Shown in pieces: positions 51,203 to 60,185 of a stretch of DNA of 64,000 nt (positions are counted from its first letter, which is position 1; each line of letters begins with the position of its first letter). The notes below the pieces were generated by a model. It made no database searches. It was given only the letters and a program-made list of their open reading frames with translations, and was not told the origin of the DNA. The translations under genes and the position numbers were made by a program. Origin of the DNA: Sulfitobacter undariae (lineage in GTDB: Bacteria > Pseudomonadota > Alphaproteobacteria > Rhodobacterales > Rhodobacteraceae); contig NZ_JACIEI010000012.1 of assembly GCF_014196805.1 (NCBI RefSeq), positions 32,198 to 96,197 on the forward strand. Reading direction: 5' to 3'.

Positions 51203-52807
51203 ATGGATTACGTCAAACTTATATTACTAGGTTTAGTCACCGTGATCGCCGCAATCGGGGCCAGTTGGGCCCGCGATCTGGCGTATCAGGTGCATGCCGT
51301 TCTGATTATGTTCATCGCTGCGGGCATGTTCATCTGGGTCTTGCGCAACGTTGATGAAAAACCAAAGGCAGCCGAGCCGGACAGCATCTATTTTGATGGC
51401 GTGATCCGTGCTGGTGTTATTGCAACGGCTTTCTGGGGCATCGCGGGTTTTCTGGTAGGTACGTTCATCGCGTTTCAATTGGCCTTTCCCGCGCTGAACT
51501 TTGATTGGGCCCAGCCTTTTACCAATTTTGGCCGTCTGCGCCCGCTGCATACATCGGCGGTGATTTTTGCCTTTGGGGGTAATGCGCTGATCGCGACGTC
51601 GTTTTACGTTGTGCAGCGTACCAGCGGTGTGCGCCTGTGGGGCGGCAAAGCGGGGTGGTTTGTATTCTGGGGGTATCAGCTGTTCATCGTTCTGGCGGCG
51701 ACCGGCTATTTGCTGGGGTCTACACAGTCCAAAGAGTACGCGGAGCCAGAATGGTATATTGATATCTGGCTTACCATCGTTTGGCTGACCTATCTGGCCG
51801 TCTATTTGGGCACGATCTTTAAGCGCCGTGAAAAGCATATTTATGTGGCCAACTGGTTCTTCCTCAGTTTCATCATCACTGTCGCGATGCTGCATGTGGT
51901 TAACAATCTCAGCATCCCGATCAGTTTCTGGGGCTCCAAATCCGTGCAGGTTTTCTCGGGTGTGCAGGATGCGATGACGCAGTGGTGGTATGGTCATAAT
52001 GCCGTGGGCTTTTTCCTGACGGCGGGCTTTTTGGGTATGATGTATTACTTTGTACCAAAGCAGGCCGAGCGCCCTGTTTATAGCTACAAACTCTCGATCA
52101 TTCACTTTTGGGCGCTGATCTTTCTCTATATCTGGGCCGGACCGCACCACTTGCATTATACTGCTTTGCCTGACTGGGCGACGACGCTTGGCATGGTGTT
52201 CTCTATTGTGCTGTGGATGCCCAGTTGGGGGGGGATGATCAACGGCCTGATGACGCTGCAAGGCGCATGGGACAAGCTGCGTACCGATCCGATCATGCGG
52301 ATGTTTGTTCTCTCGCTCGGCTTTTACGGCATGTCCACATTCGAGGGTCCGATGATGTCGATCCGCGCTGTGAACTCTCTCAGCCATTACACAGATTGGA
52401 CAATCGGCCATGTGCATTCTGGCGCGTTGGGCTGGAACGGTATGATCACATTTGGCGCTCTCTACTTCCTGACGCCGCGCCTGTGGGGCCGTGAAAAGAT
52501 GTACTCCATGTCGGCCATCAACTGGCACTTCTGGTTGGCGACGCTTGGCATCGTTCTTTATGCGGCATCCATGTGGGTGTCGGGTATCATGGAGGGCCTG
52601 ATGTGGCGCGAAGTGGATGACCAAGGCTTTCTTGTGAACTCTTTCGCGGACACCGTAAGCGCGAAGTTCCCGATGTATGTTGTGCGTGGCTTGGGCGGCG
52701 TGATGTTCCTCTCTGGTGCGCTGATCATGTGCTGGAACATGTTCATGACGATCCGTGGCGCAAAACCGGCTGCCGCATCCGTCCCTCACGCAACACCAGC
52801 GCAATAG
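51203..52807 (+). CDS. ccoN: Cytochrome cbb3 oxidase subunit I
   Basis: CcoN is the catalytic, heme b/b3-CuB subunit of the high-affinity proton-pumping cbb3 oxidase in the inner membrane. The 534 residues have about twelve helices. Key histidines are in [20 protein letters not shown] (low-spin heme), [20 protein letters not shown] with its upstream QWWYGHN (CuB-Tyr/His region), and [20 protein letters not shown] (CuB histidines). [20 protein letters not shown] carries heme b3 and b ligands. It begins the ccoNOQP operon, 82 bases after an FNR box. The length is slightly longer than many CcoN proteins. Confidence 0.98.
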   Translation: MDYVKLILLGLVTVIAAIGASWARDLAYQVHAVLIMFIAAGMFIWVLRNVDEKPKAAEPDSIYFDGVIRAGVIATAFWGIAGFLVGTFIAFQLAFPALNFDWAQPFTNFGRLRPLHTSAVIFAFGGNALIATSFYVVQRTSGVRLWGGKAGWFVFWGYQLFIVLAATGYLLGSTQSKEYAEPEWYIDIWLTIVWLTYLAVYLGTIFKRREKHIYVANWFFLSFIITVAMLHVVNNLSIPISFWGSKSVQVFSGVQDAMTQWWYGHNAVGFFLTAGFLGMMYYFVPKQAERPVYSYKLSIIHFWALIFLYIWAGPHHLHYTALPDWATTLGMVFSIVLWMPSWGGMINGLMTLQGAWDKLRTDPIMRMFVLSLGFYGMSTFEGPMMSIRAVNSLSHYTDWTIGHVHSGALGWNGMITFGALYFLTPRLWGREKMYSMSAINWHFWLATLGIVLYAASMWVSGIMEGLMWREVDDQGFLVNSFADTVSAKFPMYVVRGLGGVMFLSGALIMCWNMFMTIRGAKPAAASVPHATPAQ

Positions 52808-52816
52808 GAGCTGATC

Positions 52817-53542
52817 ATGGGATTTCTTGATAAACACGCAGTACTAGAGCGTAGCCCGACCTTGCTTTTGACCTTTTCCCTGCTGGTGGTGACCATCGGC
52901 GGGATCGTTGAAATCGCACCTCTCTTCTGGCTCGAAAACACGATTGAAGAGGTGGAAGGGGTGCGCCCCTATAGCCCACTAGAGCTGGCAGGCCGTGACA
53001 TCTATGTTCGCGAAGGGTGCTACAATTGTCACAGCCAGATGATCCGCCCCATGCGCGACGAAGTCGAACGCTACGGGCATTACTCATTGGCGGCGGAATC
53101 GATGTATGATCATCCGTTCCAATGGGGGTCCAAACGCACGGGCCCTGATCTGGCGCGGGTCGGCGGGCGGTATTCGGACGCATGGCATGTGGATCACATG
53201 AGCGATCCGCAATCCGTTGTGCCTGAAAGCATCATGCCGAAATATGCTTTCCTTTCGCAGACGCGCATTGATGGTGAGCACATCGAAGATTTGCTAAAAA
53301 CCCACCGTTTTGTCGGTGTGCCGTATTCTGATGCCCAGATTGAGGCCGCGTATAGTGATTTCAGGGTTCAGGCGGACCCTGATGGCGACACGGATGGTTT
53401 GCTTGAACGGTATCCAGGGGCGGCGATTGCCAACTTCGATGGTCAGCCGGAACTGACCGAGATGGACGCGATGATCGCTTATCTTCAGGTCTTGGGCACG
53501 ATGGTTGATTTCTCAACCTTCACCCCAGACGCAAGCCGATAG
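52817..53542 (+). CDS. ccoO: Cytochrome cbb3 oxidase subunit II (mono-heme cytochrome c)
   Basis: CcoO is the membrane-anchored mono-heme cytochrome c of the cbb3 complex. The 241 residues have an N-terminal helix ([20 protein letters not shown]), then [20 protein letters not shown] with heme site C-x2-C-H at about 71-75. The axial methionine region includes [40 protein letters not shown] is also a CcoO segment. GGAG precedes ATG 52817 and the gene follows ccoN by 9 bases. It passes electrons from CcoP to the binuclear site. Confidence 0.98.
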   Translation: MGFLDKHAVLERSPTLLLTFSLLVVTIGGIVEIAPLFWLENTIEEVEGVRPYSPLELAGRDIYVREGCYNCHSQMIRPMRDEVERYGHYSLAAESMYDHPFQWGSKRTGPDLARVGGRYSDAWHVDHMSDPQSVVPESIMPKYAFLSQTRIDGEHIEDLLKTHRFVGVPYSDAQIEAAYSDFRVQADPDGDTDGLLERYPGAAIANFDGQPELTEMDAMIAYLQVLGTMVDFSTFTPDASR

Positions 53543-53551
53543 GAGGATATG

Positions 53552-53779
53552 ATGGATACGTATTCAATCTTGCGCGAATTCGCTGATAGCTGGGTTTTGT
53601 TGGGCATGTTTGCTTTCTTCATTGGGGCAGGCGTTTGGGCTTTTTTGCCCAGCCAAAGAAGCGCACGTGAAGATGCCAGCCTAATCCCTTTTCGCAACGA
53701 AACGCCGGTCAAAGCCTGCAAGGATAATTGCGAAAAATGCAAAAGCGCAGCTTCTTCCTTTGATCAGAAAGGGACCTGA
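53552..53779 (+). CDS. ccoQ: Cytochrome cbb3 oxidase subunit CcoQ with cysteine-rich tail
   Basis: CcoQ is a small one-helix subunit that stabilises the cbb3 complex. The protein (75 residues) has the helix SWVLLGMFAFFIGAGVWAFL at about 13-32 followed by basic residues. The tail PVKACKDNCEKCKSAASSFD contains three cysteines in C-x3-C-x2-C order, which I do not recall as usual for CcoQ. I choose ATG 53552, 5 bases after AGGAGG, over the ATG one codon earlier. The gene starts 9 bases after ccoO and ends just before ccoP. Confidence 0.9.
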   Translation: MDTYSILREFADSWVLLGMFAFFIGAGVWAFLPSQRSAREDASLIPFRNETPVKACKDNCEKCKSAASSFDQKGT

Positions 53780-53780
53780 A

Positions 53781-54665
53781 ATGTCTGACCAAGATAAAAA
53801 GAGCCATGACAGCAAGGTTGACGAAGCCACAGGCGTCGAAACAACCGGCCATAGCTGGGATGGTATCGAAGAACTGAACAACCCGCTGCCGCGTTGGTGG
53901 TTGTGGACGCTGTATGCCAGCATCATATGGGCCATCGGCTATACGATTGCCTATCCTGCATGGCCCATGATTTCGGGTGCGACGACGGGTGTGCTCGGTT
54001 GGTCAACCCGTGGCGAGGTGGCCAAAGATATCGCGGCCCATGACGCCAAAAATGATGGTCTGGTGCGTGAGCTTTTGGCCGCTGATCTGGCAGGCCTTGC
54101 ACCCGAGGACGACTTGCACCGCTATGCCGTTTCGCGGGGTGGTGCGGTGTTTCGGGCGCAATGTAGCCAGTGCCACGGTTCCGGCGCGGCAGGGGCCAAA
54201 GGTTATCCTAACTTGCTGGATGATGACTGGCTGTGGGGCGGGGATGTGGAGAACATTGCCCTGACGGTAAAACACGGCATCCGCAACGACACAGATGATG
54301 ATGCGCGTTATTCCGAAATGCCTGCGTTTGGTGAAATGCTGGACGATGACGAAGTGACCGATGTCGTTGAATATGTGGTTAGCCTCTCTTCGACAGATTT
54401 TGACGAATTGGTGGCCCTGAAGGGTAAAACGGTGTTCGCGGATAACTGTTCGTCTTGTCATGGTGCAAATGCCGAGGGCGACCGCGAAATTGGGGCACCT
54501 GATCTGGGTGATGCCATCTGGCTTTACGGTGGTGACCGCGCTTCGTTGGAACATACCGTGCGTTATGCCCGTTTCGGCGTGATGCCAGCATGGGGCCAAC
54601 GCCTGTCTGATGAGGATGTGCGCGCTGTTTCTATCTATGTTCACAGCCTTGGCGGTGGTGAGTAA
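53781..54665 (+). CDS. ccoP: Cytochrome cbb3 oxidase subunit III (di-heme cytochrome c)
   Basis: CcoP accepts electrons from soluble or membrane cytochrome c and passes them to CcoO. The 294 residues have an N-terminal hydrophilic stretch, a helix in WWLWTLYASIIWAIGYTIAY at about 43-62, and two c-type heme sites: FRAQCSQCHGSGAAGAKGYP at about 130-149 and FADNCSSCHGANAEGDREIG at about 223-242. Methionine ligands lie in EMPAFGEMLDDDEVTDVVEY and FGVMPAWGQRLSDEDVRAVS. AAGGGACC precedes the ATG. It is the last gene of ccoNOQP; two hairpins follow before the FNR box of ccoG. Confidence 0.98.
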   Translation: MSDQDKKSHDSKVDEATGVETTGHSWDGIEELNNPLPRWWLWTLYASIIWAIGYTIAYPAWPMISGATTGVLGWSTRGEVAKDIAAHDAKNDGLVRELLAADLAGLAPEDDLHRYAVSRGGAVFRAQCSQCHGSGAAGAKGYPNLLDDDWLWGGDVENIALTVKHGIRNDTDDDARYSEMPAFGEMLDDDEVTDVVEYVVSLSSTDFDELVALKGKTVFADNCSSCHGANAEGDREIGAPDLGDAIWLYGGDRASLEHTVRYARFGVMPAWGQRLSDEDVRAVSIYVHSLGGGE

Positions 54666-54673
54666 ACGAAAAC

Positions 54674-54728
54674 GCCGCGCAAGCGGCCCACAGATGAGGT
54701 GGCTCTGTTCGCAAAGCTACGCCACCTC
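54674..54728 (+). terminator. Two hairpins after ccoP
   Basis: GCCGC-gcaa-GCGGC at 54674-54687 is followed by GAGGTGGC (54696-54703) pairing with GCCACCTC (54721-54728) across a 17-base loop. No T-run follows. They probably separate the ccoNOQP and ccoGHIS transcripts. Confidence 0.5.
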
Positions 54729-54739
54729 GGGGCGCGTTC

Positions 54740-54753
54740 TTGATGCAGATCAA
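54740..54753 (+). promoter_or_regulatory. FNR box TTGATGCAGATCAA upstream of ccoG
   Basis: This is a perfect FNR palindrome identical to the hemN/fnrL site, 53 bases before ccoG. An extended -10 candidate (TGTAACC near 54775) lies at class II distance. It indicates that ccoGHIS has its own FnrL-dependent promoter. Confidence 0.9.
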
Positions 54754-54806
54754 GGCGCGCCCGTTTGCACATCTGTAACCAGAGCAGGCGAACAGGAAAG
54801 AATCCC

Positions 54807-56369
54807 ATGACTACCACACCTCCTCCACAGCTTTACGCCCCCCGTGAGCCGATTTTCCCCCGTCGCGTGACAGGGGTATTTCGCCGTTTCAAATGGGCGA
54901 TTTTGATTTTCACCTTGGGTATTTACTACCTGATGCCATGGATCAGGTGGGACCGCGGCCCGCATTTGCCCGATCAGGCCGTATTGGTCGATATTGCAAG
55001 CCGCCGCTTCTATTTCTTCTGGATCGAGATTTGGCCCCATGAATTCTACTTTGTGGCGGGCCTGTTGATCATGGCGGGGCTGGGCCTGTTCCTTTTTACT
55101 TCTGCGCTGGGCCGTGTCTGGTGCGGTTACGCCTGTCCGCAAACGGTCTGGACGGATTTGTTTATCCTTGTCGAGCGTTGGATTGAGGGCGATAGGAACG
55201 CCCGTGTTCGCCTGCACAACGCCAAATGGACCGCCCGCAAATGGCGGTTGAGCATCACAAAATGGGCGGCTTGGCTGGCCATTTCGGTGGCAACAGGTGG
55301 CGCGTGGGTCTTTTACTTTGCGGATGCCCCGACATTGTTGGTGGATCTGTTCACCTTCACCGCACATCCGGTTGCTTATGGTACTGTCGCTTTTCTGACG
55401 GCGACCACCTTTGTGTTTGGTGGCTTCATGCGTGAACAGATTTGCATTTATATGTGCCCTTGGCCGCGTATTCAGGCGGCGATGATGGATTCTGATACCA
55501 TCACCGTGGCCTACCGTGATTGGCGCGGTGAGCCGCGCGGCAAAGGCAATTTGCGCAAACGGGACCGCGCCGCCGCTGAAAAGGCCGAGCGCGAAGCGCA
55601 AGCGGCAGGGCCGGGCCAGCAGGCGCGGTACAAAGCCACTCCATATCCCAACGCGCCGATCCAGCTCTCCAGCGGCAGTGCCACAATCGCGGCGCCTGTT
55701 CAGGAGCACGGCGATTGCATCGACTGCATGGCCTGCGTCAATGTCTGTCCCATGGGTATCGACATCCGCGATGGTCAGCAGATGGAGTGTATCACCTGCG
55801 CGTTGTGCATTGATGCTTGCGATGATGTGATGGCCAAAATCGGCAAGCCACGGGGGTTGATTGATTATCTGGCTTTGTCCGATGAACCAGCCGAGAGAGC
55901 CGGCGAGGCGCCAAAATCTGTCTGGCACCACATCCTGCGCCCCCGTACGATCCTATACACCGCGCTTTGGTCGCTGATCGGTGTGGGGCTTGTTTACGCA
56001 TTATTCATTCGTAGCGATATTGAACTGACGGTCAGCCCTGTGCGCAATCCGACTTTTGTTGTGCAATCCGACGGCAGCATTCGCAACATCTATGACGTGC
56101 GTTTGCGCAACAAGCTGGGCGAGGATCGCTTGATCCATCTTGGGCTGACCAGCGAAGCTACATTGGGCATGGAGCTTCAGGGCCGTAATGGCGAATTGGA
56201 TGTTTTGGTGCCAGCGGACACCACCATCTTGCAACGAGTCTACGTCACAGCCACACCGCAAAGCGCGGCGGCGACAGAGCACTCAACGGACCTGCGTCTA
56301 TGGGTCGAGGACGCCCTCAGCGGTGAGCGCGCAGGCCGTGCCACCAGTTTCAACGGGAGAGAAAAATGA
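54807..56369 (+). CDS. ccoG: Cytochrome c oxidase accessory protein CcoG (FixG)
   Basis: CcoG is a membrane iron-sulfur protein that reduces Cu2+ to Cu+ for insertion in cbb3 oxidase. The 520 residues have several N-terminal helices, the membrane cysteine motif RVWCGYACPQTVW at about 107-119, a second EQICIYMCPWPRIQ and a 2x[4Fe-4S] ferredoxin domain, CIDCMACVNVCPMG then ECITCALCIDACDDV at about 306-345. The C-terminal part (from about 400) is an immunoglobulin-like IG domain (RNIYDVRLRNKLGEDRLIHL). ATG 54807 follows AGGAAAG. The stop overlaps ccoH by 4 bases. Confidence 0.97.
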   Translation: MTTTPPPQLYAPREPIFPRRVTGVFRRFKWAILIFTLGIYYLMPWIRWDRGPHLPDQAVLVDIASRRFYFFWIEIWPHEFYFVAGLLIMAGLGLFLFTSALGRVWCGYACPQTVWTDLFILVERWIEGDRNARVRLHNAKWTARKWRLSITKWAAWLAISVATGGAWVFYFADAPTLLVDLFTFTAHPVAYGTVAFLTATTFVFGGFMREQICIYMCPWPRIQAAMMDSDTITVAYRDWRGEPRGKGNLRKRDRAAAEKAEREAQAAGPGQQARYKATPYPNAPIQLSSGSATIAAPVQEHGDCIDCMACVNVCPMGIDIRDGQQMECITCALCIDACDDVMAKIGKPRGLIDYLALSDEPAERAGEAPKSVWHHILRPRTILYTALWSLIGVGLVYALFIRSDIELTVSPVRNPTFVVQSDGSIRNIYDVRLRNKLGEDRLIHLGLTSEATLGMELQGRNGELDVLVPADTTILQRVYVTATPQSAAATEHSTDLRLWVEDALSGERAGRATSFNGREK

Positions 56370-56818
56370 CAAAAGAAATTAAGGGATGGCACGTTCTGGC
56401 GGTATTTGTGTTGGCGTTTTCTGTCATCATTAGCGTCAATCTAACGCTGGCGTATCAGGCGGTACGGACCTTTCCGGGGCTTGAGGTCAAGAACTCTTAC
56501 GTTGCCAGCCAGAGCTTTGATACGGACCGGGATCGCCAGTTGGCGTTGGGCTGGGATGTGTCGGCTGTTTTGGTTGAACATGACCTGAGTTTGTTTATCC
56601 TCAAAGGGGGCCGTGCCCTTGCACCTGTAATCGAAGAGGCCACTTTTGGCCGTGCCACTAACGTGGGACAGGACCAAACACCCGAGTTTACCTTTGACGG
56701 CACAGCACTACGCGCCACCGTTGATGGCGGCGAGGGTAATTGGAATCTGCGGATCAAGGCACGCGCAGAGGATGGCACATTATTCCAGCAACGCATTATC
56801 GTAAGGATAGAGAAATGA
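56366..56818 (+). CDS. ccoH: cbb3 oxidase assembly protein CcoH (FixH)
   Basis: CcoH is a single-span membrane protein required for assembly of cbb3 oxidase subunits. The 150 residues have one N-terminal helix (GWHVLAVFVLAFSVIISVNL at about 7-26). FPGLEVKNSYVASQSFDTDR matches the FixH periplasmic domain, including the K-N-S-Y motif, and WNLRIKARAEDGTLFQQRII is the C-terminal strand region. It overlaps ccoG by 4 bases upstream and ccoI by 4 bases downstream, so expression is strictly coupled. Confidence 0.95.
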   Translation: MTKEIKGWHVLAVFVLAFSVIISVNLTLAYQAVRTFPGLEVKNSYVASQSFDTDRDRQLALGWDVSAVLVEHDLSLFILKGGRALAPVIEEATFGRATNVGQDQTPEFTFDGTALRATVDGGEGNWNLRIKARAEDGTLFQQRIIVRIEK

Positions 56819-58932
56819 CATCCGCTTGCCCCGCTTGCTCTGTTGGCCCTGCGGCATCCGCCTTGGCGGAGGGGCCGGGATTGCAATTCTCGCTGCCTAC
56901 AATTCACTGCGCAGCTTGCATTGGCAAGATCGAGCGCGGCATGGGCGGGGTTATCGGCGTGCGGGATGTGCGGGTGAACCTGTCGCTCAAACGTCTGTCT
57001 GTGACGGGCCCCGCTGATCCTGACCGCGTGCTGGCCACCCTCGCGGACTTGGGTTTTGAGGCCTATCCGCTGGATTTGGGCGCGCTGGACAGAGCGCGTG
57101 ATGATCAGGGTCGCGCCCTGCTGACGCGAATGGCGGTTGCGGGTTTTGCGATGATGAACGTCATGCTGCTGTCTGTGGCGGTATGGTCGGGCGCCACGGA
57201 TGCGACCCGCGATATGTTCCATCTGATTTCAGCGGCGATCTCGCTTCCTGTTGTGATCTATTCGGGTCAGCCGTTTTTCTTGCATGCATGGCAGGCGCTG
57301 CGGGTGGGCCGCTTGAATATGGATGTGCCAATTTCTCTGGCGATCTTGCTGGCGGCAGGCATGTCCTTGTTTGAGGCGCTCAATAGCGGCGCACATGCGT
57401 ATTTTGACGCGGCACTTTCATTGACGTTTTTCCTGCTGATCGGGCGCTATATGGATCACCGCACGCGCTCTGCTGCGCGTTCCGCAGCCAAAGAACTGAC
57501 GGCGCTTGAGGTCCACACAGCCGAGCGGATGGTCAACGGCAAAGCCCAAACAGTCAGCGTTGCTGATTTGGCTGTGGGAGATGTTGTGATGGTGCCCGCT
57601 GGCGCACGGGTGCCCGTGGATGGCACGCTGATCACACCCTCGGCCTTGCTGGACCGATCCATCCTTACCGGCGAAACCGCGGCAGTTCCAGCGGCCAAAG
57701 GCAGCATGTTGCAAGCGGGTGAAATCAATCTGTCTGCGCCGTTCGAAATGCGCGCTGAAGCGGTGGGCGAGGACACATCCCTGCGTCGCATGGCAGCTAT
57801 GGTCGAGACAGCCGAGAATGCGCGCAACAGCTATACTGCGCTGGCCGACCGTGCCGCGGCGATCTATGCGCCTGCGGTTCATTTGCTGGCACTGGTAGCG
57901 TTTTTGGTGTGGCTCGCCATTTCGGGAGATGTACGCCACAGTCTGAACATTGCCATCGCTGTGTTGATCATCACGTGCCCCTGCGCCTTGGGGCTTGCGG
58001 TGCCTGCCGTGTCCACTGCTGCCATCAGCCGCCTGTTTGCACATGGATTTTTGGTGAAACACGCCACCGCGCTCGAACGTCTGGCCGAGGTGGGTCATGT
58101 GGTGTTCGATAAAACCGGTACGCTAACGCTGCCGTCGGTTGCGCTGCCTGAGGGGTTGAGTGACACAGGCCGTGCCATCATCAAAACGCTTGCGCAGGCG
58201 TCCCATCATCCCATGTCAAAAGCGCTGGTTACGACGTTGAAAGACGCGGACGTGGTGAATTTAGGGGCAATTACAGAAGTCGCAGGCGAAGGGATTACTG
58301 CGCAGTTGGGCGCGCAAACCGTGCGTCTGGGCCGTGGCCCGTGGTTAGAGGCGGATTTTATCGGGCTTGGCTATCGCTGCGGGGATGAACCCGCCGTGAT
58401 GTTGGCCGCATCTGAAACAATACGTGCGGGTGTGCCAGAGGCTTTGGCGAGGTTGCAGATGCCTTGTGAGATCATGACAGGCGATGCGCCCGAGCCTGCG
58501 CAAAAGCTGGCGGATGCATTGAACCTGCCCGTCACCGCCCAAGCCCGCCCCGCCGATAAACAACGCCGTCTGGCGCAGCTTGCCGCGCAGGGGCATCATG
58601 TTTTGATGGTCGGAGACGGTTTGAACGATACCGCCGCACTTGCCGCTGCGCACGCCTCAATAGCGCCCGCGACCGCCCTAGAGGCATCGCGCACGGCCTC
58701 TGATATTGTGGTGCTAAAAGAGAGTTTTGCCGATCTGCCGCTGGTTTTGGTGGTGGCGCGCGCAACGCGGTTGCTGTCCCAGCAGAATTTTGTAATTGCT
58801 GCTGTGTATAACTTGATCGCGGTACCGATTGCGCTGGCAGGTTATGCAACCCCGCTTGCTGCTGCGCTGGCGATGTCGATATCGTCGATCACAGTCTTGC
58901 TGAATGCCCAACGGATGAGGTGGATGTCATGA
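56815..58932 (+). CDS. ccoI: Copper-exporting P-type ATPase CcoI (FixI) for cbb3 maturation
   Basis: CcoI is a P1B-type ATPase that moves Cu+ across the inner membrane for delivery to CcoN. The 705 residues start with a Cys-rich segment (SACPACSVGP) and a heavy-metal-associated domain with the motif IHCAACIGKIERGM at about 31-44. The P-type landmarks are ILTGETAAVPA, the transmembrane copper motif ITCPCALGLAVPAV, the phosphorylation site FDKTGTLTLPS and MVGDGLNDTAALAAAHA. ATG 56815 overlaps the ccoH stop. The stop overlaps the ccoS ATG. The initial CPAC motif may be an additional metal site. Confidence 0.96.
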   Translation: MTSACPACSVGPAASALAEGPGLQFSLPTIHCAACIGKIERGMGGVIGVRDVRVNLSLKRLSVTGPADPDRVLATLADLGFEAYPLDLGALDRARDDQGRALLTRMAVAGFAMMNVMLLSVAVWSGATDATRDMFHLISAAISLPVVIYSGQPFFLHAWQALRVGRLNMDVPISLAILLAAGMSLFEALNSGAHAYFDAALSLTFFLLIGRYMDHRTRSAARSAAKELTALEVHTAERMVNGKAQTVSVADLAVGDVVMVPAGARVPVDGTLITPSALLDRSILTGETAAVPAAKGSMLQAGEINLSAPFEMRAEAVGEDTSLRRMAAMVETAENARNSYTALADRAAAIYAPAVHLLALVAFLVWLAISGDVRHSLNIAIAVLIITCPCALGLAVPAVSTAAISRLFAHGFLVKHATALERLAEVGHVVFDKTGTLTLPSVALPEGLSDTGRAIIKTLAQASHHPMSKALVTTLKDADVVNLGAITEVAGEGITAQLGAQTVRLGRGPWLEADFIGLGYRCGDEPAVMLAASETIRAGVPEALARLQMPCEIMTGDAPEPAQKLADALNLPVTAQARPADKQRRLAQLAAQGHHVLMVGDGLNDTAALAAAHASIAPATALEASRTASDIVVLKESFADLPLVLVVARATRLLSQQNFVIAAVYNLIAVPIALAGYATPLAAALAMSISSITVLLNAQRMRWMS

Positions 58933-59069
58933 ACGTTCTGGTTATTTTAATCCCTGTTTCCCTAATTTTGGGGGCTGTCGGGCTGGCCGCATTTTTGTGG
59001 ACTGTACGTTCGGATCAATATGACGACGACAAAGGCAATGCGGCGCGAATATTGCTGGACGATGACTAG
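58929..59069 (+). CDS. ccoS: cbb3 oxidase maturation protein CcoS
   Basis: This 46-residue single-helix protein is required for heme and copper cofactor insertion in cbb3 oxidase. It starts MNVLVILIPVSLILGAVGLA at ATG 58929, continues with the helix AAFLWTVRSDQYDDDKGNAA and ends RILLDDD. The pattern L-x-x-F-x-W-T-V-R-S-x-Q-Y-D-D is the well-known CcoS signature. The ATG overlaps the ccoI stop (ATGA). It completes the ccoGHIS operon and is easily missed for its size. Confidence 0.96.
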   Translation: MNVLVILIPVSLILGAVGLAAFLWTVRSDQYDDDKGNAARILLDDD

Positions 59070-59078
59070 AGCACTGGC

Positions 59079-60113
59079 CTAGCGCCGCTTGCCGTAAGTT
59101 TCGGGCTTTTTATTGCCGCGTGCGCCAGTAAACGTCGGGGTGTTTACGCGGTTTTCATCATCCAGCTTGCGCCACCGTTCCAGACGGTCTGCGTCTAATG
59201 TGCCAGCAGTGACTGCCGCCTGAACAGCGCATCCCGGCTCGTGAAAATGGGTGCAGTCGCGGAATTTGCAATTGGGGGCAAGTTCCGTGATTTCAGCAAA
59301 CAAGACGTCTAATCCGGCGGCAACATCGCTGACATGAAGAGTGCGCATGCCCGGCGTGTCGATGACACAACCACCCGACTGGATAGCATGAAGCGAGCGC
59401 GATGTGGTGGTGTGGCGGCCCTTTGCGTCGTCTTCGCGGATGCCACCCGTCAACTGCGCGTCTTCGGGTGCTTTAGCGGCCAGCGTGTTCAGCAAGGTTG
59501 ACTTCCCAACGCCAGATGAACCGATCAGCGCCACAGTCTGCCCTTCGCCGCACCACGGGGCCAATGCATCAACAGCGGATTGCGTTTTGGCATTTATTGT
59601 CACCACCTGAAGGCCGCGTTGCAGCGCCTGTGCCTGTGTTACAAACTCCGATGCGTCCTCGATCTTGTCGGCCTTGGTCAGAACAATCACGGTTTCTGTG
59701 CCTGCCTCATTGGCAAGGGCCAGATAGCGTTCCAAACGCGCGGGATTGAAGTCTTCGTTGCACGAGGTGACGATAAACAGCGTGTCGATATTCGCGGCGA
59801 TCAATTGCGGTGTGCGTGCGCCAACGGTCTGGCGCTGGAGCAATGTCTGGCGATCCAGCCTGCGCACCAGTTCCCGTGTATCCGCGTCGACCAGCACCCA
59901 ATCGCCCACGGCATAATCAGACGTGTTCGCGCGCGGCGCCAGCTTGAGCTTTATTGCTCCAGCGACCCCTTCCGCGGACATGCGTGAGCGGTGCACTGTG
60001 GCAATCCGCAAGGGCGTATACCCTGCGTCTTGCGTGCCTACTTGGTCCTCGAAAAACGGGGACCAGCCAAGAGTTGCCAGAGAATGCGGTGTCTGAGGGT
60101 TTTTATTTTTCAC
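59079..60113 (-). CDS. rsgA: Ribosome small-subunit-dependent GTPase RsgA
   Basis: RsgA is a circularly permuted GTPase acting in late 30S maturation. It has the N-terminal OB fold, then G4 as IVLTKADKIEDASEF, the G1 P-loop ALIGSSGVGKSTLLNTLAAK, and G3 as VIDTPGMRTLHV, in the permuted order G4-G1-G3. The C-terminal zinc site is NCKFRDCTHFHEPGCAV (C-x4-C-x-H-x4-C). The start is uncertain: the frame has no ATG before the fold. GTG 60113 is used here; a TTG at 60134 is possible. The product is about 344 residues. It is convergent with the cco operon. Confidence 0.95.
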   Translation of the reverse strand: MKNKNPQTPHSLATLGWSPFFEDQVGTQDAGYTPLRIATVHRSRMSAEGVAGAIKLKLAPRANTSDYAVGDWVLVDADTRELVRRLDRQTLLQRQTVGARTPQLIAANIDTLFIVTSCNEDFNPARLERYLALANEAGTETVIVLTKADKIEDASEFVTQAQALQRGLQVVTINAKTQSAVDALAPWCGEGQTVALIGSSGVGKSTLLNTLAAKAPEDAQLTGGIREDDAKGRHTTTSRSLHAIQSGGCVIDTPGMRTLHVSDVAAGLDVLFAEITELAPNCKFRDCTHFHEPGCAVQAAVTAGTLDADRLERWRKLDDENRVNTPTFTGARGNKKPETYGKRR

Positions 60114-60185
60114 CCTGTATAAATGAGGGCGCAAACAGGGCTATGCAAGCTTTTCTTCTGTCCAAAGCAGTGCCAAACATGGGTT

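Noticed and set aside
51233..52837. Leftward 534-residue frame opposite ccoN
   Set aside because: It is a shadow of ccoN: His- and Arg-rich composition from antisense reading of a membrane protein.
54750..55931. Leftward 393-residue frame opposite ccoG
   Set aside because: Antisense shadow of ccoG with no recognisable motif.
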